Assembly (NCBI RefSeq): GCF_027706725.1
Contig: NZ_JAQFWQ010000008.1
Span: 1 to 64,000 of the forward strand
DNA: 64,000 nt
Reading direction: 5' to 3'
From: Nocardiopsis endophytica
Lineage (GTDB): Bacteria; Actinomycetota; Actinomycetes; Streptosporangiales; Streptosporangiaceae
Made by a program: the position numbers and the translations under genes. The notes beneath the pieces are model-generated. The model ran no database searches, was not told the origin of the DNA, and saw nothing but the letters and a program-made list of their open reading frames with translations. The stretch's first letter is position 1. Each line of letters opens with the position of its first letter. Shown in pieces: positions 23,121 to 33,100 of the stretch.

Positions 23121-24901
23121 TGCGCAGGAGGCGAGAGGCCCGCGGGGATGGGGGCGGAGTTCCGGAGGCCGATGTCGACATCGAGCCGCGCCGCATCCAT
23201 CTCGGGGACGGGGTGGCGGCGTCGTTCGTCGTCACCGGGTACCCGCCCGAGGTGGGCTATGCCTGGTTGGAGCCTCTGCTGACCTACCCGGGCCGACTGG
23301 AGGTCTCGCTCCATGTAGAGCCCGTGCCACCCGCGGTCGCCTCCGTCCGCCTCAAGCGCCAGATGGCCAGGTTCGAGTCCTCAGCGCGGGCCGATGCCGA
23401 ACAGGGTCGCCTGGAGGACTTCGAGACCGAAGCCGCGGCCGAGGACGCCCGACAGATGGCGGCCGCCCTGGCGCGCGGGGAGGGCAAGCTGTTCCGCGTC
23501 GGCGTCTACATCACCGTCCACGCCGCCACCGAGCAGCAGCTCGACGACGAGGTCGGGCACGTCCAGTCGCTGCTGGCCTCCCTCCTGCTCGATGCGCGTC
23601 CCACGACGTTCCGCCAGCTCCAGGGGTGGATCTCGGCACTGCCTCTCGGGGTGGACCTGCTCGATCAGCGCCGGAGCATGGACACCGCAGCCCTGTCGGC
23701 CTCCTTCCCCTTCGCCAGTCCGGACCTGGCCGTGGAGGCCTCGCCGACCGCGGTCCTGTACGGGCTGAACGCCGCCTCCTCCGGGGTGGTCGTCTGGGAC
23801 CGGTGGGCCCTGGACTCCTACAACTCCGTGGTCCTGGCCCGCTCGGGGGCCGGGAAGAGCTACTTCTGCAAGCTGGACCTGTTGCGCAACCTGTATGCCG
23901 GGGTGAGCGCGGCCGTAGTGGACCCGGAGGACGAGTACTCCCGGCTGGCCGAGGCCGTGGGCGGCACGGTCATCCGGCTCGGCGCCCCCGGGGTCCACCT
24001 CAACCCCCTCGATCTGGCGCTGGACGAGACGGCCAAGCGCGACGCGCTGACCCGCCGGGCTCTGTTCTTGCACACGCTGCTCGCGGTGATGCTGGGCCGC
24101 CCCTTGGAGCCGCGCCGCCGCGCCGCATTGGACCGGGCGCTGGTGGCCGCCTACGCCAAGGCCGGGATCACCACCGACCGGCGCACCTGGAACCGGCCCG
24201 CCCCGCTGCTCAGCGACCTCTCCGAGGTGCTGCGCTCCGAGGGCGAGGACGGCCGGCAGGTCGCCGATGAGCTCGAGCCGTTCGTGACGGGCTCGCACCG
24301 GGAGCTGTTCGCCGCGCCGACCACCAGCCGCCCGGCCGGGCACCTGGTGTCCTGGTCGCTGCGCGAGCTGCCCGATGAGCTCAAGGCTGTCGGAACCCTG
24401 CTGGCGCTGGATTCGATCTGGCGCACCGTCGCCGAGGCCCGCGCTGACCATCCGCGCATGGTGCTGGTCGATGAAGGCTGGCAGCTCTTGCAGGCCGACG
24501 AAGGCGCCCGCTTCCTGTTCCGCTTGGCCAAGGCCGCACGCAAGAGGTGGGTCGGGCTGACGGTGGCCACGCAGGACGCCGGGGATGTGCTCGGTAGCGA
24601 GCTGGGGCGGGCCGTGGTGGCCAACGCCGCCACCCAGATCCTCATGCGCCAGGCGCCGCAGGCCATCGACCAGGTGGCCTCCGCCTTCGGCCTGTCCGAG
24701 GGCGAGCAGCAGCACCTGCTCACCGCCTCCCCCGGCCAGGCGCTGCTGTGCAGCGGGGACCGCCGAGTCGCCTTCCAGGTGGTGGCGAGCGAGGCCGAGC
24801 ACCGATTGGTGACCACCGACCCCACCGAGCTGCTGGACACCGCGCACGGCGACGGCCCCCTTGCCGTGGATCTCGCTGCAGAGGAGGACGACCTGCTGTG
24901 A
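23120..24901 (+). CDS. VirB4/TraC-like conjugation ATPase
   Basis: 593 residues from the ATG at 23120, with GGAAGGAGG upstream. Walker A is ARSGAGKSYF (about residue 245), followed by VDPEDEYSRLAEAVGG. Walker B is MVLVDEGWQLL, with a downstream Gln finger (ATQDAGDVLGS). This is the standard layout for the T4SS motor that powers pilus assembly and transfer. It acts on the inner membrane face with PrgI. TGATG overlap with both neighbours indicates coupled translation. Confidence 0.9.
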   Translation: MRRRREARGDGGGVPEADVDIEPRRIHLGDGVAASFVVTGYPPEVGYAWLEPLLTYPGRLEVSLHVEPVPPAVASVRLKRQMARFESSARADAEQGRLEDFETEAAAEDARQMAAALARGEGKLFRVGVYITVHAATEQQLDDEVGHVQSLLASLLLDARPTTFRQLQGWISALPLGVDLLDQRRSMDTAALSASFPFASPDLAVEASPTAVLYGLNAASSGVVVWDRWALDSYNSVVLARSGAGKSYFCKLDLLRNLYAGVSAAVVDPEDEYSRLAEAVGGTVIRLGAPGVHLNPLDLALDETAKRDALTRRALFLHTLLAVMLGRPLEPRRRAALDRALVAAYAKAGITTDRRTWNRPAPLLSDLSEVLRSEGEDGRQVADELEPFVTGSHRELFAAPTTSRPAGHLVSWSLRELPDELKAVGTLLALDSIWRTVAEARADHPRMVLVDEGWQLLQADEGARFLFRLAKAARKRWVGLTVATQDAGDVLGSELGRAVVANAATQILMRQAPQAIDQVASAFGLSEGEQQHLLTASPGQALLCSGDRRVAFQVVASEAEHRLVTTDPTELLDTAHGDGPLAVDLAAEEDDLL

Positions 24902-27216
24902 TGGACATCTTCGTCGACTTGGGCCGCCTGCCGACGCTGCTCGCCGAGATCCTGCTCGGCGTCCTTGCTGCGGTCGGCTGGTGGCTGCTGGTGCTCGTCC
25001 CCGCCGTCATGGTCGCAGTGCATGCGGGGCGCATCGTGGTGGCCGTCGTGCGGATAGCGGCCTGGCAGCGCAACGCCCGGCTCGTGGAGATCCTGCCGCC
25101 CCCGACCACGGACCTGTCGGGGGCCGAGGCGCTGTGGACCCGGATGCTCGGGCTGCTGCGGCCCGCGTGGAAGCGCCTGCTGTTCGGCCAGCCCCACGTG
25201 GTCTGGGAGTACCTCACCGACTCCGACGGCTTACGCATCCGGCTGTGGGTGCCCGGGCCGATCCCACCCGGACTCGTCGAGCGCGCCGTCGAGGCGGCAT
25301 GGCCGGGCGCGTCGGCCACCGCACGCCCGATCCCCGTCCCCGATCCCAAGCGCGCCTGTCACGGCGGCCTGCTGCGCCTCGCCCGCCCGGACCACTTCCC
25401 CTTGGCCACGCGGCACGAGGACGACCCGCTGCGCGCGGTGATCGGCGCGGCCGGCTCACCGGCCCCCGGTGAACAGGTGCTCGTGCAGGTCGCGGTACGC
25501 CCGGTCACCGGAGGCCGCCTGCGCCAGGCCAACACCGCCGCCTCCCGGCTCCGCCAGGCCCACGGCACCTCCGGGCTGCTCGACGCCATCACCCCGGGCA
25601 AGTCCTCCCGCGCCTCGCTGATGGCGCTGCGCCCCGAGGTCTCCGGCGAGGTCCACGCCATCCTCACCAAGGCGACCGCCCCACGGCTGGAAACACTGGT
25701 GCGCTACCTGGTCACCAGCCCCGGAACCACACCCGAGGAGACCGAGCGGCGGCGCGGCCGAGCGCACGCGGTCGCCGGGGCCTTCGCCGTGTTCACCCAC
25801 TACAACCACTACGTGCGCGTGCGACTGCCCATCGTCGCCGGGCGCATGGCCGCCGCGCGCTGGTTCCACCGCGGTGACCTGCTCTCGGCCCGCGAGCTGG
25901 CCGCCGTGGCCCACCTCCCGGTCGACGACATGGTGCCCGGCCTGGAGCGCGCCCCTGCCCGGCCTGCATCCCCTCCGCCGGGCATCGCCGGAAACGCCCC
26001 CGACAGCCGCCTGCTCGGACGCGCCGAAGGGGCGCGCCCCCGGCCGATCGGCCTTCGCGTGGCGGACGCACGCCACCACATGCACGTCATCGGCGGCACC
26101 GGGACCGGCAAGACCACCACCCTGCTGAACATGATCCTCGACGACATCGGCAAGGGCCGCGGGTGCGTATTCATCGAGCCCAAGGGCGAGTCCGACCTCC
26201 TGCTCTCCCGGCTCCCCGAAGAGGCGATCGAGCGCGTGGTGCTGATCGACCCCGACGACAACGCCCCTCCCCCGCCCCTGTCCGTACTCTCCGGGCGGCG
26301 CGGGGAACGCGAGCGCTCGGCCGACATGGTCACCGGGATCTTCCGACGGATCTTCGCCGACTCCTGGGGGCCGCGCACCGAGGACATCCTGCGTTCGGCC
26401 TGCCTGACCCTGGCCGGGACCCCACACGCCGGCCTGGCCAACATCCCGCGCCTGCTGGAGAACGCGAGCTTCCGGCGCCGCGCCACCGCCCGCATCTCCG
26501 GCCCCGTCCTCAAAGGGTTCTGGTCCTGGTACGAAGACCTGTCCGAACAGGCCCGCGCGCACGCCACAGCCCCGCTGGCCAACAAGCTGCGCAGCGTGCT
26601 GCTGCGCGGATTCGCCCGCGACCTGCTGGCCAGCGGCAAAAACAGCCTCGACCTGCGCGGCCTGCTCGATGACGGTGCGGTGGTCATCGCCCGGCTGCCC
26701 AAGGGCGTTCTCGGAGCCGACACCTCCAGCCTCCTGGGCTCACTGCTGCTCGCCCAGACCTGGAACGCCGTCCTGGCACGCGCTCGCCAGGGCGAAGCTG
26801 AGCGCCGCGACATCGGCATCTACCTGGACGAGTGCCAGAACTTCCTGACCTTGCCCTACGGCATCGACGAGATGCTCGCCGAAGCGCGCGCCTACCGCGC
26901 CGGGCTCGTCCTGGCCCACCAGGACCTCTCCCAACTCCCCCGCGACCTTCGCGAAGCGGTCTCGGCCAACGCCCGCTCCAAGCTGTTCTTCGACGTCAGC
27001 CCCGAGGACGCCCACGTCCTGGCGCGCCACGTTCGCCCCAACCTCTCCGAGCACGACCTGTCGCATCTGGACGCCTTCCAGGCCGCCGCCCGCCTGGTCT
27101 CCCACGGGGCGCTGTCCCCGAGCTTCACCCTGCGGACCCGAGCGCTCCCGCCCCCGGTCAAGGGGCGGGCCACGCAGGTGCGCAAGGCCGCCCGCCGCCA
27201 CAGCCCCGCCCCGTGA
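24901..27216 (+). CDS. VirD4/TraG-type coupling protein
   Basis: 771 residues. An N-terminal membrane anchor (LLAEILLGVLAAVGWWLLVL to VMVAVHAGRIVVAVV) precedes a variable domain (~residues 60-380). The motor domain then has Walker A IGGTGTGKTTTLLNM, then FIEPKGESDLL, Walker B IGIYLDECQNFL, and VLAHQDLSQLP, as in TraG/TraD/VirD4 couplers. It would recruit DNA or relaxosome to the channel. There is no FtsK/TraB gene, so transfer is of the single-strand T4SS type rather than the Streptomyces double-strand type, if the element is active. Confidence 0.9.
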   Translation: MDIFVDLGRLPTLLAEILLGVLAAVGWWLLVLVPAVMVAVHAGRIVVAVVRIAAWQRNARLVEILPPPTTDLSGAEALWTRMLGLLRPAWKRLLFGQPHVVWEYLTDSDGLRIRLWVPGPIPPGLVERAVEAAWPGASATARPIPVPDPKRACHGGLLRLARPDHFPLATRHEDDPLRAVIGAAGSPAPGEQVLVQVAVRPVTGGRLRQANTAASRLRQAHGTSGLLDAITPGKSSRASLMALRPEVSGEVHAILTKATAPRLETLVRYLVTSPGTTPEETERRRGRAHAVAGAFAVFTHYNHYVRVRLPIVAGRMAAARWFHRGDLLSARELAAVAHLPVDDMVPGLERAPARPASPPPGIAGNAPDSRLLGRAEGARPRPIGLRVADARHHMHVIGGTGTGKTTTLLNMILDDIGKGRGCVFIEPKGESDLLLSRLPEEAIERVVLIDPDDNAPPPPLSVLSGRRGERERSADMVTGIFRRIFADSWGPRTEDILRSACLTLAGTPHAGLANIPRLLENASFRRRATARISGPVLKGFWSWYEDLSEQARAHATAPLANKLRSVLLRGFARDLLASGKNSLDLRGLLDDGAVVIARLPKGVLGADTSSLLGSLLLAQTWNAVLARARQGEAERRDIGIYLDECQNFLTLPYGIDEMLAEARAYRAGLVLAHQDLSQLPRDLREAVSANARSKLFFDVSPEDAHVLARHVRPNLSEHDLSHLDAFQAAARLVSHGALSPSFTLRTRALPPPVKGRATQVRKAARRHSPAP

Positions 27217-27229
27217 AGGAGGTACCGCC

Positions 27230-28111
27230 GTGCGCCTTTCCCCTCGCCCCGACCACCGCGACGTCGTCCGCCCCCGCACCACGCCCGAGGCGATCCACCG
27301 GCTCATCAGCCGCCTGACCCCGCGCGACCTGCGCATCATGCGCCTGGTTCACCGCCATCGCGTCCTGACCACCGACCAGATCGCCCGCCTGGAGTTCGCC
27401 TCTTACTCCTCGGCCAAGACCCGGCTGCTCACGCTGTACCGGCTGCGCGCCCTGGAGCGCTTCCGCCCCTGGACCCCGGTGGGAAGCGCCCCGTGGCACT
27501 ACCTCCTCGACGCCCCAGGGGCGGAGATCCTCGCCGCCGAGCACGGCACCACGGCCCGAGAGTGGGGATACCGACGCGACCGCGTCCTCGCGGTGGCCTA
27601 CCGCAGCTCGCTCGACCACACCATCGGCACCAACGACTTCTTCGTCGACCTGACCAACCTCGCCCGCGTGCGCCGCGCGCGCTTGGCGTGGCGGACCGCC
27701 CGCGAGTGCGAGCAGCAGTTCGGCGACGTCGTCCGACCCGACGCCGCCGGGCACTGGAGCGAAGGCGAGCACGCCGTGCTCTTCTTCCTCGAGTACGACC
27801 GTGGGACCGAACCGCTGCGCCGCCTGGCGGCCAAGCTCGACGCCTACCACGAGCTGTCCCGGCTGACCGGCCACCAGGGCACCGTGCTGTTCTGGCTCCC
27901 CTCGGCCAAGCGAGCCGAGAACCTCCACCGCTACGTCGGCGAACCCCCGGTCCCCGCGGCGACCGGGGTGCACGGCGCCCACCCCGCCGACCGCGTCTGG
28001 ACGCCCTTCGGACAGACGTGGCAGCGCACACTCGCCGAACTGGGAGCGCCGGCCCCGCACCAGCCGTTCCTGCCCGGCTGGGAGGAGGGTGGGGAGGAGC
28101 CCGATGGGTAG
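27230..28111 (+). CDS. Replication-relaxation family protein
   Basis: 293 residues from the GTG at 27230, with AAGGAGG upstream. The N-terminal winged HTH (LTPRDLRIMRLVHRHRVLTT to ARLEF) is followed by a FLEYDRGTEPLRRLAAKLDA nuclease-like core with Glu/Asp and Lys. This matches the replication-relaxation family found in plasmids and conjugative elements. It may nick or bind oriT/oriV. Since no MobF/MobP relaxase is visible, it is the best candidate for DNA processing here. Confidence 0.75.
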   Translation: MRLSPRPDHRDVVRPRTTPEAIHRLISRLTPRDLRIMRLVHRHRVLTTDQIARLEFASYSSAKTRLLTLYRLRALERFRPWTPVGSAPWHYLLDAPGAEILAAEHGTTAREWGYRRDRVLAVAYRSSLDHTIGTNDFFVDLTNLARVRRARLAWRTARECEQQFGDVVRPDAAGHWSEGEHAVLFFLEYDRGTEPLRRLAAKLDAYHELSRLTGHQGTVLFWLPSAKRAENLHRYVGEPPVPAATGVHGAHPADRVWTPFGQTWQRTLAELGAPAPHQPFLPGWEEGGEEPDG

Positions 28112-29186
28112 CCCCGGCTGCCTGCTGGCGCTCCTGCTCGTCCCCGTGCTGCTGGTCGGCATCGCGATCTCAACGTTCACCGCAGCGCTCAGCGGCAGTG
28201 CCCCTTCCGCTTCCGCCCCACAGGGCGTGGAAGGAGTTCCGGACACGCTTCTGGACGCCTACGTGCGCGCCCCTGCCGCTCTGGAGCAGGAGTTCCCCGG
28301 ATGCACCGGGATGCGGTGGCAGGTCCTCGCCGGAATCGGCAAGGTCGAATCCGACCTGCTCGCCGGGCACGACATCTCACCCGAAGGCGACGTCTCCCCG
28401 CCGATGATCGGCCCCCGCCTCGACGGCTCGGGCAACGGCGGCAACCTCACCCCGCACTACGACACCGACGGCGGCCGCTGGGACGGCGACACCGAATACG
28501 ACCGGGCCGTCGGCCCGAACCAGCACCTGCCCAGCGGCTGGTCCACCTACGGCGCCGATGGCAACGCAGACGGCACCACCGACCCGCACAACGCCTACGA
28601 CAGCGCCCTGGCCAGCGCCCGCGAGCTGTGCATGAGCGGCGGCGGGAACGTCGACTTCAACGACCGCGACCAGCTCTCCCGGGCCCTGTTCCGCTACAAC
28701 AACGCCGACTGGTACGTGGACCAGGTGCTCACCGAGATCGACCGCTTCGACGCGGTTCCCGCCGCACCTGCTGCGGGCGACGCGCCCGGCCCGGCGGGCC
28801 AAGGCGAGCGCGCCGCGGTCGAGTGGGCACTTCAGCAGCTTGGAAAGCCCTACGTCTACGGCGCCAACGGCCCTGACGCCTACGACTGCTCCAGCCTGGT
28901 CCAAGGGGCATGGGCCGCCGCCGGGGTCGACATCCCGCGGGTGACCACCGACCAGTACCAGGCAGGCGAACGGGTCTCCCTCGACGCGCTCCAGCCCGGC
29001 GATCTCCTGTTCTACGACACCACCGACGCCGGCGCCCCCGGTCCGGCCCCATCCCACGTGACGATGTACATCGGCGAGGGCCAGATGGTGAACGCACCGT
29101 CCTCCGGCAAAACCGTCCGCACCGAGCCCGTACAGGGCGAGTTCTACAGCCCGCGCTTCATGGGAGCGGTCAGTCCACCCCCATAG
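28104..29186 (+). CDS. Lytic transglycosylase-like + NlpC/P60 wall hydrolase
   Basis: 360 residues from the ATG at 28104, overlapping the previous stop, with GGGGAGGAG upstream. The N-terminal membrane anchor is CLLALLLVPVLLVGIAIST. The first domain has WQVLAGIGKVESDL (Glu of SLT-type transglycosylases) and RYNNADWYVDQVL. The second is NlpC/P60: YDCSSLVQGAW (catalytic Cys), SHVTMYIGEGQMV (His). This bifunctional enzyme is the usual VirB1-like peptidoglycan remodeller of Gram-positive conjugation. It is the last gene of the operon. Confidence 0.88.
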   Translation: MGSPGCLLALLLVPVLLVGIAISTFTAALSGSAPSASAPQGVEGVPDTLLDAYVRAPAALEQEFPGCTGMRWQVLAGIGKVESDLLAGHDISPEGDVSPPMIGPRLDGSGNGGNLTPHYDTDGGRWDGDTEYDRAVGPNQHLPSGWSTYGADGNADGTTDPHNAYDSALASARELCMSGGGNVDFNDRDQLSRALFRYNNADWYVDQVLTEIDRFDAVPAAPAAGDAPGPAGQGERAAVEWALQQLGKPYVYGANGPDAYDCSSLVQGAWAAAGVDIPRVTTDQYQAGERVSLDALQPGDLLFYDTTDAGAPGPAPSHVTMYIGEGQMVNAPSSGKTVRTEPVQGEFYSPRFMGAVSPPP

Positions 29187-29266
29187 CCGTAGGCCGCCGT
29201 GCTCGCTAGGCTCATAGACGGCCGAGGCGCTTGCTTTGCTTGGTCGCTTGGCGCACCTCACGGCCA

Positions 29267-29295
29267 GAGAGCCGACGGGTTCCCCGTCGGCTCTC
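29267..29295 (+). terminator. Terminator of T4SS operon
   Basis: Perfect 13-bp stem: GAGAGCCGACGGG with CCCGTCGGCTCTC, 3-nt loop, CTTCC after. Confidence 0.85.
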
Positions 29296-29411
29296 CTTCC
29301 GCACTCATGGCCCGGGCGCCTATCCGCATCAAACCCAAGCAGCGGCATGGGCGGAACGCCGACCGCTCGGGGCGGGTGCTGGGGTGTGTGAGGCTGTGGG
29401 TCGGCCGGTTG

Positions 29412-30050
29412 TCACTTCCGGTCCGGGGCCTCCTTTGGGTCGGGCGTGCGGTAGGAGGGCAGCAGCCACTGCGGGTAGCGTCCCAGCGCGTTGGCGGCCA
29501 GCCACACCAGCTCGACGGCCAGCGCGGCCCCCGCCAGCCCGGCGGCGGTGATGCGCGGCCAGTCCAGGCTGTCGGGAATGCAGATCAGCATGATCCCGGC
29601 CAGGAAGGCCACCAATGCGACCCGGTAGGTCAAGCGGGCCCGGTGGATGTAGCGGTTCTCCAGGTCGGCGTCCATGGCCTGCACGCGCTCCAGGCGCGCC
29701 ATCAGCTCCGCATCGGTTGCGGCGGCCGGGAACCAGGCCAGGCGCTCCTCAGGGGTTGCCGCATACCCCAGCCCGGCGGCGGTGAACTGCACGCAGAACA
29801 CGAACCCGACCGCGGCGGCCACGAGCGCTACCAGCGCCCACCCTGTCAGCGGCGGCGGTTGTTCGGCGGTGACCAGCGTCGCGGTCGCGGCGAGGCTGAA
29901 GCCGCCCAGCAGCGGGGCGGCGATGGTGCCCATGGCCCGGATGGACTCGGTGCGCCCGTGCGGCAGCGGCACCTGCCACCTCGGCACCGCCCGGGCGGGC
30001 GGTTGCTCCGGGGTGGCTGGTTGGCGCTTCCGTTTGCGTAGGAGCCGCAT
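29412..30050 (-). CDS. Multi-pass membrane protein of CHAT operon
   Basis: 212 residues from the ATG at 30050, which overlaps the stop of the 40-residue peptide gene (TGATG). A basic N-terminus (MRLLRKRKRQ) precedes about four helices (AMGTIAAPLLGGFSLAATAT, WALVALVAAAVGFVFCVQFT, YRVALVAFLAGIMLICI, ITAAGLAGAALAVELVWLAA). A helical cytoplasmic loop (TDAELMARLERVQAMDADLE) lies in the middle. It is the last gene of an operon led by a CHAT-NB-ARC protease. A membrane-damaging effector released or activated by the protease is an attractive but unproven role. Confidence 0.65.
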   Translation of the reverse strand: MRLLRKRKRQPATPEQPPARAVPRWQVPLPHGRTESIRAMGTIAAPLLGGFSLAATATLVTAEQPPPLTGWALVALVAAAVGFVFCVQFTAAGLGYAATPEERLAWFPAAATDAELMARLERVQAMDADLENRYIHRARLTYRVALVAFLAGIMLICIPDSLDWPRITAAGLAGAALAVELVWLAANALGRYPQWLLPSYRTPDPKEAPDRK

Positions 30051-30172
30051 CAGCGGGGCCGGGTGGGGCAGTCGGGCCGGTGGGTCGGCGGCGTTTCCCA
30101 GCAATAGGGGCAACGGGGCGGGTGCGGGGGGTCGCCGCGGTTGGGCGGCCCGGGCTGCGGCGGGGTGGTCAC
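30050..30172 (-). CDS. 40-residue CCHC zinc-knuckle-like peptide
   Basis: GTG at 30172, 7 nt after the CHAT gene stop, and TGA at 30050 overlapping the next ATG. The peptide is Pro-rich with CPYCWETPPTHRPDC, a C-x2-C-x6-H-x3-C set suitable for zinc. Tight placement between two coupled genes supports translation. It may be a substrate or regulatory peptide of the protease, or merely a coupling leader. Confidence 0.5.
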   Translation of the reverse strand: MTTPPQPGPPNRGDPPHPPRCPYCWETPPTHRPDCPTRPR

Positions 30173-30179
30173 AGCGGTC

Positions 30180-33100
30180 TCACTTCTCCACTTCTTCTCC
30201 GGCGGGGATGTGCTGGACGGCCTCCCGGGCATCGGCGAGCAGGCGGCGCAGGACCTCCTCGGCCTGCTCGGGTGTGGTGAACGTAGCGGTCAGGGCCGCG
30301 AACCCCACCCCGTCCACCCGCTCGACCACCTCGCGCACCGCCGCAAAGGTGTCGGGTGCCGGTGCCCCACCCAGCCTGTGCAGGGAGAGTGCGGTGTTAA
30401 CCAGAATCTGCGGGTGGGGTTTTCCGGTGGTCAGGGTTGAGAGCAGTAGGGCGGCCAGCTGGTGGGCCAACCCCCCAGCGACATCCCCTCCCCGGGCCAG
30501 GTAGCTGCCGAGGTTGTTGTGGCCGACCTTGACACTTTCGGGGTCGACCGGGCGTCGGCGGTAGAGGTAGCGCAGCGCGTCCTTCCCCCGGGCGGCTGCC
30601 TGCTCCACCCGGCCCCGCCTATGCTCCAGGTCCGCCCAGGCGCTGAATACCTTCCCCAAGCTGTCCCAGGCCTGGTGGGTCTCGTAGACGGTGCGGCATT
30701 CCTCCAGAAGAGTATGGGCCTCGGCCAGGCGGCCTAGGCCCAGAAGAGGGCTGTAGTCGTTGAACCGGGTGCGTGTGGCCTCCAGTTCACTTGCGCCGCG
30801 CCGTTGCTGGGAGGTGCGGATGCGGGCGGTCAGCTCCAGGCATTCCCGCCACCGCTCCAGCCTTACAGCGGCCGAGCGGGCGGTGTCGAGGAGCCCTTCG
30901 TGGACGTCCCACGTGTCGACGGTTTCGGTGGCGGGATCGGGGACGGGCAGGTGCCCGGCCTCCTCCAGCAGCGTCTGGACCTCCTGGAGCACCTGGGCAT
31001 GTTCGCCCCGGGCGATGAGAATCTGCAGTCGCCTCCCCTGGTCTGCCAGCCGGGTCCAGGGGCCCTGTCCGGTCTTCTCACTGTGGGCGATGTCCTGCTC
31101 GGCCGTCTCCAACGCCTCACCCAGGCGCCCCTGGGCCCGGTAGTGGTCGGCCAGTCGGGTGGCGACCACTCGGGCCTGCTTGTGGTCACCTTCGGCCGCG
31201 TACCGGTCCCGCAGGGCTGCCAACCTCCGCTCGCCCTCCTGGGGGGAGGTGCGCAGCAGCAGCACCCCAATCAGGTACTCGGCACCGTTCTGGTGGTCAG
31301 TGCCCCGGGTGTCGCGGGCTAGACGCTCCAGCCAACCCAGCATCGCACCACGCACCGCGGCCGAGCCATCCCGGTTCAGGGCCTGCCCGATCAGCACCAG
31401 CGCGGTTCCGGTATCGCCGGTGCGGTGTAGGTAGGGCAGCGCGTGCCGCGCCGCCGCCACCACCCCCCGCCCCAACTGGCCACTGGTCTCGTTGTCCAAC
31501 ATGTATCTGGCGAGCGTGGCCCAGTAGGCGGCGAGTTCGTGGTCGACCGCCTCGGGCACCCCGTCGGGGGCGTGGTCGGCCAGGGCGGCGGCCACCTCCG
31601 GATGCACCCCCACCCGCACCACCTCTTCATCGAGGGGTTGGGTGGAGCACAGGGCCCGGGCCTCAAGCCCCTCCAGCAGGACGCGCCAGTTGGGCGCCGG
31701 GCCCTCCTTGCCCAGGCGCTCCCAGATGTCACCCCAGTTGGCGTCCAGCACCGCCGAGTTGCAGTCGTCGTCTTCCAAGCAGGCCAGCACCGCGGCCAGC
31801 AGATGCTCCGCTTCACGGGCCCCGTCCAGGGCCCGGCGGGTCCAGGTGTGCAGCACCCGAGTGAAGTCCTCCACTCCTGCGGTGGGCTCACCCCCGGCCA
31901 GGTAGGCTCCGGCGTCGACCCCGCCGCCCCACACCCGCTGCGGGTCCTCCAGGAACACCGCCAGCTCGTCGGGTGTGGCGGCGCGGGCCGCGGCCAGCTC
32001 GATCAGCTTAGGGTGTCCCTGGGTGGCCACCAGCAGGCGGCGCAGCAGCTCGCCGTCATCGGTGGTCGGATCGGCGGCGTAGGCGTCGAACAGGGAGCGC
32101 AGGCGGGGGTGCTGGCGGGCCAGCAGCACCGCCTCGTCCAACGGCAAAGGGTCCACCCGCTCCACCCGCACATGGTCGGGCAGGCCAGGGGGCCGGTAGC
32201 GGCTGGTCAGCACCACCCGCCCATAGCCTTGGTGCTCCATGGCGGCAGCCAGGAGGCTGCCCCACCGGGGGTCCTTCCAGTTGTTCTGCCCGGTCAGCAG
32301 GGGTTCGAGGTTGTCGATGACCAGCAGGATGGACTCGTCGCGGAACCAGCTGGTGAGATCAGGCAGGAACGCTTCCAGCTTGCCCGTGTCGCCGAGAAGG
32401 CGGGACATGTTCAGGCCGGGGATCTTGCGCTCCATCTCCCCGGCCAGGTTCGCCAGCGCCCCGTACACATCCCCTCTGCCCTCCTCCGGCACCTGGAACC
32501 ACACCACATGGTCGAAGTCGTCGCAGCGCAGCCACACCAGTTCGGTGGCGATCGCGGTCTTGCCCGCCCCGGCCATCCCCAGGAACACCGCCCCGGGAAC
32601 GCCGCTTTCATGGTGCAGCAGCCGGTGGGCGCGGGCCATCAGCGCGCCCCGCCCCACGAAGTGCTCTCCTGGATCAGGGAGGTTGGACCGTTTGCGGTGC
32701 TGTGCCTGCCTGCGCTCGCTCTCCTCCTGCGTGGAGGCCGTGCGGGCCGCGGGCGCGTCCAGTTCCACTTCCGCGGCGCCGGCCCCCACCAGCACCGGGG
32801 TCACCGCGCTGATCGCCGGGCAGCCGGGGGTCGGCGGGTCGGCGGCCGCCCGGGGCACCGCGTGGCCCATCGCCCGGCCCAGCGGGTTGGCCTTGCCCAC
32901 CACCAGCTCGTACAGCGCGGCCGAGAAGTCGATGGCGAAGTCGTCGACGACCGGGTAGCGCATCCCCACCACCGCACACCCCAACTCCCGGGCGAGCGCG
33001 AGCGCCAGCGCCGACACCTTCTCCCCGTCCCCGCCGTCAGGGGTGTCCTGCTGCGGAGGATCGGAGGCGCGGCTCGGGGCGGCCAGGTCCAGCAGCCGCA

